This document shows, one piece after another, positions 1 to 12,859 of a DNA stretch of 64,000 nt. How positions within the stretch are numbered: position 1 is the stretch's first letter; the number at the start of each line of letters is the position of its first letter. The DNA is from Erigeron canadensis (lineage: Eukaryota; Streptophyta; Magnoliopsida; Asterales; Asteraceae): positions 58,898,587-58,962,586 of the forward strand of contig NC_057761.1 of assembly GCF_010389155.1 (NCBI RefSeq), given 5' to 3'. Position numbers and translations under genes: made by a program. A model generated the notes under the pieces. That model was not told the origin of the DNA. It was given only the letters and a program-made list of their open reading frames with translations, and ran no database searches.

Positions 1-16
1 TGGATTTGGAAGTTAC

Positions 17-3000
17 CTTCCAGACAAGGATACTGATATCATACTGTGAATTCCTTAATGCTGAAACAGGTGATATGCTTGCACCCATTGCAATGTTACT
101 ATTGATTTGTATAAAACCAGAGCACAATAGATTGTAGCAACCAGTAGCTTGATATGCATCACTCTGTACCCACAAAAATTATTCAAAGAGAAGACCCCAT
201 CAATATTGATCATGTTTCAATGAAATAAATTCACATAAGCATTGTTATTGTTGTTGTACTTACAGTCCAGTAAGTGAACAGTCTTGTGTTGTTATCACCA
301 TAAAGATCTGGACTGACCTGAAATATCATCAGATATATTTATTATACATAATTCAATTATGGAAGCATATATTCATCTCATCTCAATTAAATATACAGCT
401 CTACATGATTGACTTCTTTTTCTGCCTTTTTCAAACTCTTTGGAAAAGCTCTACATTATTGATTTCTAGCCATTAATACTTTAAACATGCAAAATCACAA
501 ATCTTTGGGAACAACGAACATGAAACGTATATGCTACTAGTATACCTGCCATCCTGCTTCAATGCTGTTAAGATCTTGGCCGAAAGAGCCACCTAAAATC
601 CATATTTGTGACAAGCTAAACTCATTCGATTGTTGTATTTTCGGTTCCCATACGTTCATCGTTGCTTTTGCTCCATAATATTTGTCTCCCTCCACATAAG
701 CTATGGCATGCTGTATGTTGCAAAACACATACAAAACCATTTAACATTACAAATTGTAAAAAAGGAATGATATAGCAATAGAGCCATTAACATGCATCTT
801 TTTCATCACCTAATATTGACAAAACTATATTCTTAATTTCTTACCATAGACATAAATAAAATGGATACGAAAAAAATTAGAGAAAAACAAACAATTACTT
901 AAGACTACAAAAACCATCAAAAAGGTGCATTATTTACATGAAACAGTTTCATTACCTTCTTATCTAGTTACAATGATGACACATTATGGAATGAATGCTT
1001 TTTTATCCATGTACACTCATAACCGTATGTATAATTCTTGAATAATAACAATTAAAACTTTAAAGATGGTGCATTTAGACATGGGGTTTACAGAAAAGTT
1101 ACAATTACTACTTTATTTTGTGATAAACTCATAATTATTAGAATTGTGTTTCTTTTTCCTTTTGTTTCTTCTACAGTTTCACTTCCGCTTTCATTACCTC
1201 TTTATCTATATCTATATCTATACTTCTATATCTATATATATCTATACTATATTATAAAGCAGATTCTCGTGTCTAACATTTTAAGTTTCAACATTTACTT
1301 CCCTAAAATGCCCCTTCTTTCAATTCTATATTACCAAACATCCTTTCTTTCTCCTCAAATCTCAACCAATCATCTTTTCTCTCTCTCCTCTATAAATCAT
1401 TTATTGCTCCAATTCATTCAAAATCTTTTATCTCACAAACCGTACATCAATAAATTATAAAAATTATATGGGTGTTCTTAAAATTTCATGTTCTTTCATT
1501 AGAGATGTCATTCGATATACTTTCGACGAATTTTTAAATCCACTTTATGACCTATCACCCCACCATCTCACCGCCACAACGCGCGGGTACTTACTCTTGT
1601 TTTGTATAATGATGGCATATTATGACATGAATCTTTATCTATTTATGCCTAAAATCATAGGTAATTATGAAACTAAAGAAGGGTAATCTAATCTTTAAGA
1701 TTGCATAGATTAACTCTAAAGAAAGTGCATTTAGACATATTGGTTTTTACTGTATAGAGCAAAACTCGTTAAGCCTTTTCTTTTTGTCAGAGATAAAGAG
1801 AAGGATTTGCAAATCACAAGCCTGAATGGTTGATGTGCAGAAAAAGCGTATACTTGTAAATAACAGCACCTAAAAATAATTATCTAATTACCATTACCAC
1901 ATTTTTCTCAGAGGCATAATGCGATAATCAATAAGTAAAAGCAATGGCTTTTTTTGTTGTTCACCATTTTGGTTTTTACATGCTGAATCTAATGGTTTTA
2001 ATTTCTAATCTTAAGACATCAAATTTCAAATATTAAACTCAAAAGTAAGTACATTTTCCACATGGGTCTTCGAACAAAAACTTATATAACCTTTTAATTT
2101 GTCAAAATAAGAAAAGCAAAGCGCTTTTTTTATTTCACCATTTAGGTTACTGGCCATTAAGATTTAACTTAAAAGTAAGGGAATTTTCACATGGGTCTTT
2201 AATGAAAAATTCAATTAACCTTTAAATTTGTCAAAAATAAGTAAAAAAAAAAAAACATTGAACTTTCTCCCCTTTTTTTCCAATAAATTATAACACCAAA
2301 TTTGTACTTGTTTACCTGATGACCACTTTCATTGTCAATATCAGGATCTGCAGATTCAGGGATGTTTCTAGGAGCAGGAAAGCTTCTATGCTTCTTCTTG
2401 CCATATCTTTTAACAGAACTTGCTCTCAAAACATCATCTTCTTTTGTTCTCCTTATAGGTATTGTATCTTCAGGGCACATGCCATTCACATGCCATAACT
2501 GGTGAAGTGTGTTTTCTTTTTGGCTTGACTCTGTGTTCATCTTGTTATCATCATATAGCCCTTCTGGATGATAGTTTGGCCTCATCTAAATCAACCCACA
2601 AAAAAGTTCAAATCTTTTTCATTAAAAATCAAAAATGAAAATTTGTCAAAGAAAATCTTGAAAAAATCATAATCATAACTTTATTATGAATAAGAAATAA
2701 TAAAAAAGGGAAACCTGGATTTTATGGTCTTTAAGGAATGGATGGTCAAAAGCTGGCTGGTGAGAGATGTGTACACAGTCAATCATATCCCCATCTGGGC
2801 TCTGTTTAAATCATACACAATAAATTTAAATCTTCATTAGTACTAATTTCACATTATATATTTCACATCATAGATTTATATTTATATAAAACCCTAATTT
2901 TTATCTCGAAAAACGCCATTCACATAAAAGGGTTAGCACAAGATTGCATTTTTATTCACATTTTGCAGTACAGAATTAAATGATTATTTATATATTATAT

Positions 3001-3227
3001 GTATGCACAAATACATATAGAGAAGATATATATTTGAATACCTGAATGGTTTTGACGGGTTTTTTATTGAGGCGTTTTAAATGTTTATGAACTTGAAGTT
3101 TTTGCCTTGAAGCTGATGGTAGTCTAGCGGTGCAAGATAGCAAGGCCAGATCCAAGAAGAAAAACAAGAAGAAAACACCCTTAACCCCTATCCGTATCCT
3201 GCTTCTGCTACTGTGCGCAGTGGCCAT
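17..3227 (-). CDS. Neprosin-domain (DUF239/DUF4409) secreted protein, 5' portion, six exons visible
   Basis: Exons read on the minus strand: 3042-3227, 2715-2801, 2316-2585, 546-710, 264-317 and 17-163. All are bounded by GT/AG and all join in phase 0; the gene continues beyond the left edge. Exon 1 gives an Arg-rich start, a hydrophobic stretch (about residues 16-32, [14 protein letters not shown]) fitting a signal peptide or anchor, then the start of the activation-peptide domain ([16 protein letters not shown]). Exon 2 carries [19 protein letters not shown] and exon 3 MRPNYHPEG, both typical of this family. Exons 4-6 form the neprosin domain ([53 protein letters not shown]). Neprosins are glutamic peptidases with a two-Glu dyad; the Glu in IEAGW is a likely member, and the second would lie past the edge. 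Family assignment is firm; substrate and role are unknown. Confidence 0.9.
1241..1594 (+). mobile_element. Short non-autonomous Helitron-like element in the neprosin intron
   Basis: It lies in the 711-2315 intron. The left end after A reads TCTATACTATATTATAAAGC, a typical plant Helitron 5' start (TC...). Near the right end is a short GC stem (CCGC at 1571-1574, GCGG at 1583-1586) in an ACGCGCGGGTAC context, like Helitron 3' hairpins. The final CTRR is degenerate (CTTA), so the right boundary is approximate. No coding capacity is seen. Confidence 0.5.
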
Positions 3228-6186
3228 TTTTCAAGAAAGATGAAGTCTAAAAAAGCACAAAAAGGAAAGCTCTTTTTTTTTTCTTGCCGTTACACTATCC
3301 AATTTGGGTTAAACCTCCAAGCATGAGTAGTGAGAACAGAACCCAGAAGAAAAGACTACACACAGTAGTCACACACACAGTAGGTGGTCTGGTCTGCTTA
3401 TCCTACGCACACACCATGCTTCTAGACAATTACCTTGGTAGTGACCACTGTTTCTTTCTCTCTCTCTCTCTCTCTGCTTTCCCTTTCAATAATCTCTCTC
3501 TAAATTGTATTTATGAGGTGTTTTTTTGTGTTTGTGTTTTAAGTACCAAGTATAGAAGGTGGGAAGTGTAAAAACTAGAAAACAAACAAAAAGTAAGGTC
3601 AGGTAAAATGTAAATAAGTGAAAATACACTATATAAATACGGTATTGATATTCGTACCCATATTTTTAATTATTTCACCACATCTTTGCAGTGAATACTT
3701 ATAAGTATGTTGTAACACTTGTATATTATGATAAATGTATTAAAAATTTTGATACGATTATCAACTCCCATATAAATATGAGTGGGGTGTAAATACTAAA
3801 ACGCAAAATAACCCTTACGCGATGATGTGAAAATTTGAAAACTCTGAGATTATGATGAGTATGCTGTGGTTTGATGTGGTTTTTAAACATCAAACCATTA
3901 TGTTGGGTTTTCATAATTTCAAACCATTTATAAATGGTTTACATCGGTTTGGTTTTTCAGTTTTTGGATTGGCTTCGGTTTTATTTTTGTTTCAAATGGG
4001 TGGTGTTTTATTTATTTTTTAAATACCAGATCAACTAAAAACTAAAAGCGAGATATTAAACTACATAGTTTATTCATGTAAATATTAATAACAAAAAACT
4101 TAAAGTTTATTTCAATGATTCATAACAAGATTCAAATGCTTAAATAATAATAAAAAAAACTATCAAATTCAAAACCGGTGGTTTCTTGATTAAACTTTTT
4201 TTTAGTTGCAATCTTCATCCATGGGTGAATCATTTTCATTTAGTATGTTTTCTGTTGATGGAAATTATCTACAAAGAAAAACATAAAAAACAATATTTAT
4301 ATCTAAATTTATCTTTATACATAATTACATATAACACACTTTTGTTAAGTAAAAGTGAAACTCTTACTAACTTCGAGTTTTTTCTATTAAATCATTAACA
4401 TCTACAATAAAGATATATAATAATTAAACTAATATTAAAATTTAATTTAATTGATAATATATAATGCGGTTTGGTTTTTTTGGTTTGTTTTTTTATATGC
4501 ATCAAAGATCCAAATCATTAATTTGGATTTTCTAAATACAAGAACCATAAAAACGGTTTTTTATTATAAGGCGGGTTTTGTGGTTTGATTTTTTCAGTTT
4601 TTTATGTTTTTTGTGGTTTATGTTTTGTTTTTGCTCACTCCTACCCGAGAATTTTAAGTCGGGGTTGGATCCAGATATATGGATCTAGGTCGAGCATAAA
4701 GATATTTTTTATTGCGGGTTCAGGTCCAGATATAATTTTAGATAAAACCCCACATATTTGACTCATATACCGAAACTCATCTCATTTACTCGACCTTTAT
4801 ATATTACATTACATAATAATATGTTTATTTCCAATTATTTGAATAGGTATGAAATGCTAACCCGGTAGGCTTTTCGAGCTTAAAAAATGGGTTGGGCGGA
4901 TAGGCAAAACCATGGACTACCATTTGACTTTCTTCAACGCATTTCATTCTCATCAGTCATCATCTTATTTAACTCTTTCATCTGACCATATAAGACATCT
5001 TGGAACGCCTCATACCCCCCACATTATGACATGAGGCCACATAGCCATAAACCCCTTACATTAGAATGTCTCATACCACATAGCCTAATGAACATCGGCA
5101 ATTCCTAACCATGATGGAAATAGAGTGCAATCTCTCATATTTTTATTATATAACGAAAGGGACAATACCTTTCGCGGTTCGTCTCCATGTATTAGCTTTA
5201 CCTATAAACACGATGATGAGATGAAAAAGAGAGGTAAAAGGTAGTTCAGAGCTAGTTTTACCATCGTTAATGAATTACTTAGGATACCATTAAAATTACA
5301 TGGATACGAAATTAGTAATGGTTGATGCTTATGGGCCATGAACTCATCAAGTATGGGTTTATTGGTTTATAAGTCGACAGTTTACGTAGTTCGAGAAATA
5401 GAGTATAATGATTATTTGGTCAAAGAAAAAATTTTAAAAAAGTCAAAATTGCATGGAGTTACTTGCTTTTCAAAGGGAATCCAATGGAAAAATTTTGTGT
5501 GATAAACACTGACAAATACCACAGAAACAGAACGTGGAGTCTCATCCAAGATAATGTTCTTTCATATGACAAAGATTCTATCTTTTTAGCCCTCTAACTT
5601 TTATTTCTTATATATCAGCCCCCCTATACTTTTTAATGATATAATTTTGCAATGTAATTTAGTACAATTTAAAAATGTGTTACAAGTATATTAAAAAACA
5701 ATATAACTTCACCTAAACATGTTTTGTAGTGGTGTGATTACTGATTTGTCATTAGAGAGACACTCTCAAGGCTTGGTTGGTCAAACACAGCTTTCAATAA
5801 GTTGTACAATAAACCTCTACATATTTTATTTGGTTTCATATTGGTCCGCATAAACAAAGCTATGTAGATTTTGGGCAGCGAATTCCTGACAAATAAAAAG
5901 ACTGTTAACAAATATTATCGAACTTGAAGTTATTATTCGCATATATAGTAACACAACCGCTTATATACTTGTGCAACTTTGGCATTGAAAACTGCTTCAA
6001 TATTCCCAAATATTTATGTTTTGAAGTTGGTACACGATTGGTATTTTATAACTAATGTTGATATTGTGTTGATCCATCGATCTATAAACTGTATTCTTCA
6101 TTGCATTGCATTATTATAGATAAATAGTCAACATAGACAGTGAATATTGACAATTTATGAATATTTAAATGATTATTTAGTACTCG
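3228..6186. other. Intergenic region upstream of the neprosin gene
   Basis: The first few hundred bases should hold the neprosin promoter and 5' leader. A (TC)n microsatellite sits at 3457-3475. From about 3880 to 4640 the sequence is rich in GGTTTGGTTTTT-like runs, and 4640-4900 has degenerate GGGTTCAGGTCC-type motifs typical of old repeats. I see no gene; the short open frames here look spurious. Confidence 0.5.
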
Positions 6187-6626
6187 TAGAAATGAACCGT
6201 TAAAAAAAAAGAGACTTCAGTCTTTTGAGAAACGAGCATAATACCCGCACGTTGCGGCGGAATTTTGTTTTAAAAATGAGGTAGATTCGAGGGTAGTTTA
6301 GTCCAACTGTAGAGGCGGGTATAGAAAGATGTATTAAGGTGAGGGGCATTTTAGACTTATCAGGTTCTTAATGACTTGAAGCTAGTTTGCTTTATAAGAG
6401 AATATATAGAAATGAACCGTTAAAAAAAAGAGACTTCAGTCTTTTGAGAAACGAGCATAATACCCGCACGTTGTGGCGGAATTTTGTTTTAAAAATGAGG
6501 TAGATTCGAGGGTAGTTTAGTCCAACTGTAGAGGCGGGTATAGAAAGATGTATTAAGGTGAGGGGCATTTTAGACTTATCAGGTTCTTAATGACTTAAAG
6601 CTAGTTTGCTTTATAAGAGAATATAG
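6187..6626 (-). repeat. Two tandem ~220-bp copies of a Helitron-like terminal unit
   Basis: The segment starting TAGAAATGAACCG at 6187 recurs almost unchanged at 6407, an offset of 220 bp. On the minus strand each unit begins TCTCTTATAAAGC and ends near a GC hairpin (CCGCAACGTGCGG, or CCACAACGTGCGG in the second copy) followed by GTATTATGCTCG, the plan of a small non-autonomous Helitron. Copies differ at only a few positions, so the duplication is recent. Confidence 0.6.
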
Positions 6627-7046
6627 ATAATAATTGGTTATTAATAATTTGGAGATAACATTAGTAATGCTAGAGATCTCTTAGAACGGAAGAGAAATTT
6701 GTTTCAATATTATTGAAGAAGGAAATAATGTTAATCTTTTTATAATAAGCAATTATTACAATTTTTGAAGATATTTTTTAAGTTTAGAAAAAGATTATTT
6801 TGCTAAATTGGATTAAATAACCAGTGTTTATTATGAAAGAAAAGATCCGTTAAACGGATGGAGAAAGAGAAAATCACAAGAAAGAATGGATAAAGAGAAA
6901 AATAACTTAATATATAATTGGTCCACCTAATTTGCCAAATCATTTTGTAAACATTTGTTTATACTTAGTTTGTATACATAATATTATATTATGTCCATAT
7001 ATTTTATATGAAATGTTATGTAATACAAACAGTCAAAATTGAAAAT

Positions 7047-7625
7047 TTTTTTTTTGGAACATTCGATGTGTTATTAATAATCAAGATATTAGCAAGGTGC
7101 TATTTGAAGTACAAATAAGTCCGGGTTACATCAAAAAATAGAGACAGAGTTAAAAATTAAAACTAAACCACTTTGACCATTCAATTCGGATTGAGGTAGT
7201 TCTGTGAGCAAGCCATTGAAAACCGAGGGACTTCACTTCTCTTGTAGCTAAGTGGATTGATGGAGGCTTGTTGTTGAAGATCGCATCATTGCGGATTCAC
7301 CAAATAGTCTAGACGAAAGCTTGGATGATGATGTTAAAAATCTTGGATTGCTGGGGGCTTAATAAAGAGTCTTTATGTATCTCGAACAACGATCTTATTT
7401 GGGAGGGCTTCATCAAGGGAGTTTTGCACCAGGACAGTATGAATTTCCATAGTTCATCCGAAAAGGGACATTCAAGGAATAGATGAAAAGTTGTCTCCTA
7501 TCTGAAATGGCATAACGGGCAATCAGAGCATTGTAAAGGTATGTTTCTCTTAAGCAGTTGGTCTTTTGTGGGAAGACGATTCCTCTCGAGTTTCCAGCAG
7601 AGCATGTTGGTCTTCAAAATTGAAA
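7047..7625 (-). mobile_element. LINE (L1-type) 3' fragment with zf-RVT-like remnant
   Basis: Read on the minus strand from about 7620, a degraded frame gives LERNRLPTKDQLLKRNIP, then a C-x2-C pair (CSDCPLC) and FHLFLECPFSDELW, the pattern of the reverse-transcriptase zinc-binding domain at the C-terminus of plant LINE polyproteins. In-frame stops make it dead. A T-run at 7048-7057 is consistent with a poly(A) tail of a minus-strand LINE. The 5' part is missing, as expected of 5'-truncated LINE copies. Exact boundaries are uncertain. Confidence 0.7.
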
Positions 7626-7631
7626 TAAGAT

Positions 7632-7757
7632 GAACTAATTATATATACCAAAGATGGGTTATATTAATAATTGATGTTAATATTAATAATTGCTGTTAAT
7701 TAATCATACTACTACAACAAGAAGAACTAATTATATATACCAAAGATGGGGTATATT
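7632..7757. repeat. Short direct repeat of about 34 bp
   Basis: A segment beginning GAACTAATTATATATACC at 7632-7665 recurs at 7724-7757 with one or two changes, separated by about 58 bp of AT-rich sequence. It lies immediately beside the LINE fragment. Origin not resolved. Confidence 0.6.
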
Positions 7758-7765
7758 CACAGTTT

Positions 7766-10131
7766 CTCACTAAATTAAAATTAATTTTTTTTGTTTGATG
7801 ATCGAAAGTTTAGGAATGCTTATGATCAGATATTCAGATATACTAAGAAATTTTCTTATAAACTTATTTACCGAAAAGAACTTCTCGGTGATAGATTTGG
7901 CGTGAAAAATGCTAAGGAAAAGGTTTATAAGGTGACTTTGAGTCTGAGACTATCTATATTAATCATACAAAATAGTCGTAATATAAAGCTCATTACTATA
8001 TTAGTAATAATTAATTAAAGGGAAATTTAAATCATAAGACGTGTGCATCAGTGTATACATACAAACATCCCATGGGTAGGTGAAATAAGGGCAGTGAGTG
8101 AGTGCCATGGACGCCATTCTTACCCAACAACAAACACATGCATTATGATCCAAATCCTGTCTCTTTCAATTATTCTAGAATCACACAATGACAACGGACC
8201 CACAAGCCCTCTCGTGATGCAGGATTGGATTTATATTCCTGCACTTTTATACGATTCACACAATTTAGATCATGAACCAATTTACCTTGTAGTAGCGACG
8301 TAACTAGTTTCATTTCACATAACCCAAAAGTCTTATTTAAGTTTTCGCATATTTTTAGTAAGCAAAAATATAGATACCATCATATCACAATTGTTCAAGT
8401 GAGAAAAGTAAACATATACTAGATTTTAGACCCGTGTCAAATACCCGGGTTTTACAATTATCAATGTAAGAATTAGTATATGAAAAAAAATAATTATACA
8501 TTAAATGTAAAAATATAATTAAGAAAAAGTTGAGATATTCAAATGTAAGTATTGAATGCTAAATTATATTAAGGCTAGATAAACTCTTCTAAACAAGCAA
8601 TATCTCAACTTTGATTACACAATATACCGAGTTTTCATTGATGTATGCAAAAACAAAAAATATTTATTTTCATTAGCCGTGGTTGATAAAAATAATAAAA
8701 ATAGCAGCTGGTTCGTGGGATTTTCAATAATTTTGTGTGTTGTAATTTCATTTACAGGGTACAGTTTATATAAGAAGACTTTCTATCCTAAATATTGTCT
8801 GATTCTAATTAGTGATAACAATAATGATTATTCTTATTATAGTCTGATTACAATTACTAATAACAACCATATTATAATTAGTTTGATTGTAATTAATTAA
8901 TAATATATAATAAGATATTTATATAAATATTTATTCGTATTAATCCAAATTTTGTAACTCTCTAAATTTTAAGTATATTCTGTTATTAGATAGACATTGT
9001 ACAATAAATTATCAATTATTTTTTTATTGGGTTAAAAGTGTAAATTGGTGATGGATAACCAAAAACTCTAAATTAATTTAGACATGTGTTGATTTAATTA
9101 ATTTTGAAAAATTGAGCGATGTAATTGACTAATTGAGTTAGTTTCATTTTAGTATATATTAACATTAAGATTATTAATATATATATATATATATATCATT
9201 TAATTGACAAATTATATATTGAAGTAGCCATCCATACTACCTTAAATACCAAGACGTTTATCTTATTTATTATCTGAAGAATAAAGTAAAACACAAAAGA
9301 GTGGGTATATGTGAGGATGTACTAACAAGATAATTATTCTAGGGCAAGTTATTGTAAATTCTATCTCAAACTATATATTTGAATTTGAATCCCTGATTTT
9401 ATCCATAAGCATTATCGCAAAGTCAACTGTTCTACAATTTTATTTGTTTATTTTTTTTTTTTAATGTGCATGCTTTTTTTTTTGGAGTAAAACAACGAAA
9501 TTTGGATACTTTGCGTAGGTCTAACAAATAAAAAAGATTTCTGTAATATATAAACAATAAGTTGAATGGAATAAATATATAAACATACTAAAGGTAAATG
9601 AAGAATGAAAACCTGAAAATGAAGGCTGGGACGGAGAAGACCAAACAACACTAGAAAGATATACAAATCACGACCCGGACGACTAAATGAACTCGGAACC
9701 AACTAATGGTTTCTACTTCATGGGAACATGTATAATGGGGTCATATTGGGTTAATGTTAGTCCATTCCAGCATTGGGTCGTATAAGTGATAAGTCATAAC
9801 GGACTCATCGGTCTTGATTACGGCATACAATTTAGCTATATATTGGGCCAAATGAGCCATGGACGTCATAACGGGTCATAGGTTACCCAAAAGCTTTTGT
9901 GTGTTAACATATATTTAGCCACTTCGGGAGTGGGGGTACATTTTCAATTACTCGTATTATCTTGTATTCTTTTCTGAATATAAAAGTTTGAATTATCATT
10001 TGTACATCTACGCAAACATTTCAGGCTTTCTCTTTTGCATTCAGTTATGGTTTGTAAACCGTTGTTGGTTTTTAATATGAATGGAAGAGGAGATATTGTT
10101 GTCATTACATGTGATTCACTACAAAAGCATG
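7766..10131. other. Intergenic AT-rich stretch
   Basis: Apart from the Helitron-like end at 8418-8449 and an (AT)n run near 9178-9200, I see no supported feature. Open frames of 60-90 codons here have no recognisable similarity and biased, low-complexity composition. Confidence 0.5.
8418..8449 (-). mobile_element. Helitron-like 3' terminus
   Basis: On the minus strand the segment reads CCCGGGTATTTGACACGGG then TCTAAAATCTAG|T: a CCCG...CGGG hairpin followed by CTAG and a T, the Helitron 3' plan. I found no matching 5' TC end, so this may be a truncated copy. Confidence 0.35.
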
Positions 10132-10565
10132 TTAGTCTTGAAAATTTAAATGTTTAGGAGGAGAGGAGTGGCAAACGGTTTGCAGGCGGGTTGGCCATGC
10201 CGTCGAGGGAACACCGCCGCCATCCCAGTGGCATGCCAACGACATAAAGGTGAGCGGGCTAAAAGCCCTGCGCGGATTGGAAAAAATGTAGACGTTGGGA
10301 GGTGGAGCCTCACCCTTTTTGACTGTTGTTGAGTTTAAAAAAATGAAAAAATTCAATCCCCTCTTTGACTTTTTGACCGTTGGAGCTAAAAACAAACAAA
10401 AAACCTTCATTTTATCTATAAATACATCATCCTTTTCTCAAACAAACACAACAAAAAAAACTATATCTTTTCATACACCAAACATATTTTTCACAATCAT
10501 CCATGGATCCAAGGAGGGGGAAACATGTTAGAGGTTCACGAGCATTTTAATTTTTAATTGTCTAA
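10132..10565 (+). other. Promoter-like segment with a truncated 15-codon ORF, perhaps the 5' end of another element
   Basis: A GC-rich patch (10150-10290), unlike its AT-rich surroundings, is followed by a TATA-like TCTATAAATA at about 10418-10427, a CA-rich leader and ATG at 10502. The frame MDPRRGKHVRGSRAF ends in a stop just before the Harbinger element begins at 10566. The layout looks like a 5' leader and the first codons of a gene cut off by the insertion. GTTGG/CATGCC motifs in the GC patch suggest a second PIF-like element, but that is inference. Confidence 0.35.
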
Positions 10566-11112
10566 GGATCAGTTTGGTTCACAGAATGTTTTTGAAGAAA
10601 TTGGAATCTGTCAATGGAATTGGAATTTAAAGGAATTGGAATCTGAAAGTTTTAAAATCTGTATTGTGTTTGGTTGGTAGAATTCAATGGAATTCAGATT
10701 CCATTCCAGTGTTTGGTTTTTAATTTTGTTAAAGGAATTGTAATGTAATTTATGTTTAATGACAAAATTACCCTTTTAATCAATTTTTTATATTTATTTT
10801 TTTAGCATGGTTTATAAGATTTTTTATTGTTACTTTATAAATAAAGTATATAACTTATATTATCTTTTAGCGATATAACTTATATTATATTTTAGCGATA
10901 CACATTAACTAGTTTTTTTACGAATAATATACCATTCATATATAATTAAACAACATATTACAACTTACCAAGTCTTTTTAACCATCCATAGAAATTGTTC
11001 AAAACAAACGACATATTACAACTTACCAAGTCATTGTCACTAACCATTTAACTTACAACAAAAGCTTCAAAATACGTAAACGACTTCAACATAAACAACT
11101 ATCTTTTTCATG

Positions 11113-12082
11113 TTAGTTTTCCGACATCATAAACAACACCCAACTTTCCCTTTCTTCTTCTTTCAAATCCCAAAAAGTAAGCACGCTATCGGAATCACTT
11201 CTTATTTTTCGAATTGCCTTGAACCTTTCACGTTGAGACAAAGAGGTCATTTTTTCAAGTGCCAAAGGTAGCATAGCGGTTTTCTTGCTTAGATCAACTT
11301 CAAGTTTTATACCTTCACTCAGTTCAGCTGATGATTCCTTGAGACGTTCACCAAAAAACATTACCGCATCGTTGAAACTTTCAACCAAAGAACTTGTTTG
11401 ACTTGTGCTCTTTCTTTTCTTACTAGGAACACTTGAGACTTCTCCAACTTGAAAACTAGTAGTGGTACGTGCCGTGTGGCTGCCTTCCATTGATTCATCA
11501 AAACTATCATGTGAGTCTTCTTGTTGTTCCTCAATATTCACTTGCTCTTCCATCTCGGTAGCAACCTTGGCTCTATTTCCTTGAGCTCGATCTTTTCCAA
11601 AAACTACACACAAATCTTCATAGTGTGGAAGCTTTTTATTTTTCCACTTTGCTGCTGATTTATGACTCTGTATGACATTGTAACAATAAAGTTATATACA
11701 TGAAAACAGGAACTAACATATGGTAAACAACAATAAAAAATAGTTATACCTCAAGGTAAGCATCCCATACTCCTGGAGACGTTGTGGTCACACAATTATT
11801 TTCCTTATCATAACCAAATCCACTTGTACTATTCAACATATCAAAGACGGCTTGCCAATCCTTTTTCATTGTTTTTATTCTTGATTCAATGTGAGGTTTA
11901 CCCAAAAGACCCGATTCAGGAAGCGAAACTTTCAAGGCTGCTTCAAGATGAGTTAGATACCCGGATCTAAATCCATTATCAGCTTTATATCCTCCTGTGT
12001 TTACCATGTTTAATAAAGCTTCCACCAGCTTTGCATCTTCTTCAATTGTCCACCCCCGATAGTTTCTACTTTGACTTGTCAT
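11113..12082 (-). CDS. Harbinger ORF1: SANT/Myb-like DNA-binding protein
   Basis: Exons 11750-12082 and 11113-11667 join in phase 0 across a GT/AG intron, giving about 295 residues. Residues 1-111 form a trihelix/Myb-SANT-like domain (YRGWTIEEDAKLVEALL, then WDAYLE at the exon end), continuing in exon 2 as SHKSAAKWKNKKLPHYEDL. This is the common plan of the plant Myb/SANT-like protein paired with PIF/Harbinger transposases, where ORF1 helps the transposase bind DNA and enter the nucleus. The C-terminal half is acidic with Ser/Thr runs and ends in FMMSEN. I chose the ATG at 12082; an in-frame ATG at 12121 would add 13 hydrophobic residues. Confidence 0.8.
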
Positions 12083-12119
12083 TTCTGTAATAAACGACAA
12101 AATAGTCCCAAAAAATAAC

Positions 12120-12720
12120 AAAACCAGGTCATAGAAAACTGAATTAGAAACAGAAGTAAACTAAAAATAGCAGAGCAACAATTAACTGCATCAATAGCAG
12201 CCTGAAACAGCCCTAAGCAGCAGCAAAAATAGCCCTTCAACTGCATTAAAAACAGTCTTAAAACAGTCCTAAAAACTGCAACAAAATCAGGGCAACACAA
12301 TCCTAAAATTGCACTAAAAACAGACGGATAAACTGCAATAAATCAGCAAAAACTGCACTAAAACAGCAATAAAAACAGCCCTTATACTGCACTAAAAACA
12401 GCCTTAAAACACTCCTACAAACTGCAACAAAATCTGGGCAACACAGTCCTAAAACTGCACTATAAAAAAACAGATAAACTGGAACAAAATCAGCAAAATC
12501 TGCAGCAAAAACAACCCTTATAATGCACTAAAAACAACCTTAAAACAGTCCTAAAAACTTCGACATAATCTGGGCAATATAGTCCTAAAACTGCAATAAA
12601 ACAGCCTTGAAAGATCACTTAAACTACACTAAAAACAGTCCTAAAAACTACGCTAAACTATTGTACAAACATTAGTTAAAGCCTGCACTAAACTGCAGCC
12701 CCGAGAACAATAATATAACA
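12120..12720. repeat. Degenerate ACTGCACTAAAAACAG repeat tract between the Harbinger genes
   Basis: The stretch is built from many imperfect copies of short units such as CTGCACTAAAAACAG, CAGTCCTAAAAACTGC and AACAAAATCTGGGCAA, giving a loose higher-order period of roughly 130-150 bp. It lies in the shared 5' side of the transposase 3' end and ORF1 start. No coding frame is supported. Confidence 0.7.
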
Positions 12721-12859
12721 TCACAAAAGACAAGAACAACAACAAAACATTGTAAATTGTGTTTAAAATACATAATAATAGCATAGACCCAAGGTTCAAG
12801 CAGAATTAATGACAAGCAACAATATTAAAACATCGCAAATGGTTGCCTACATAAATGGT

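Noticed and set aside
1146..1460. Frame rich in Leu/Tyr
   Set aside because: Encoded by TCTATA repeats and by the Helitron-like insert in an intron; not a gene.
3457..3475. CT run as a regulatory Y-patch
   Set aside because: Lies about 230 bp beyond the neprosin ATG and is a plain microsatellite; regulatory role not supported.
8043..8303. 86-codon open frame
   Set aside because: No recognisable motif, poor start context and isolated; likely chance.
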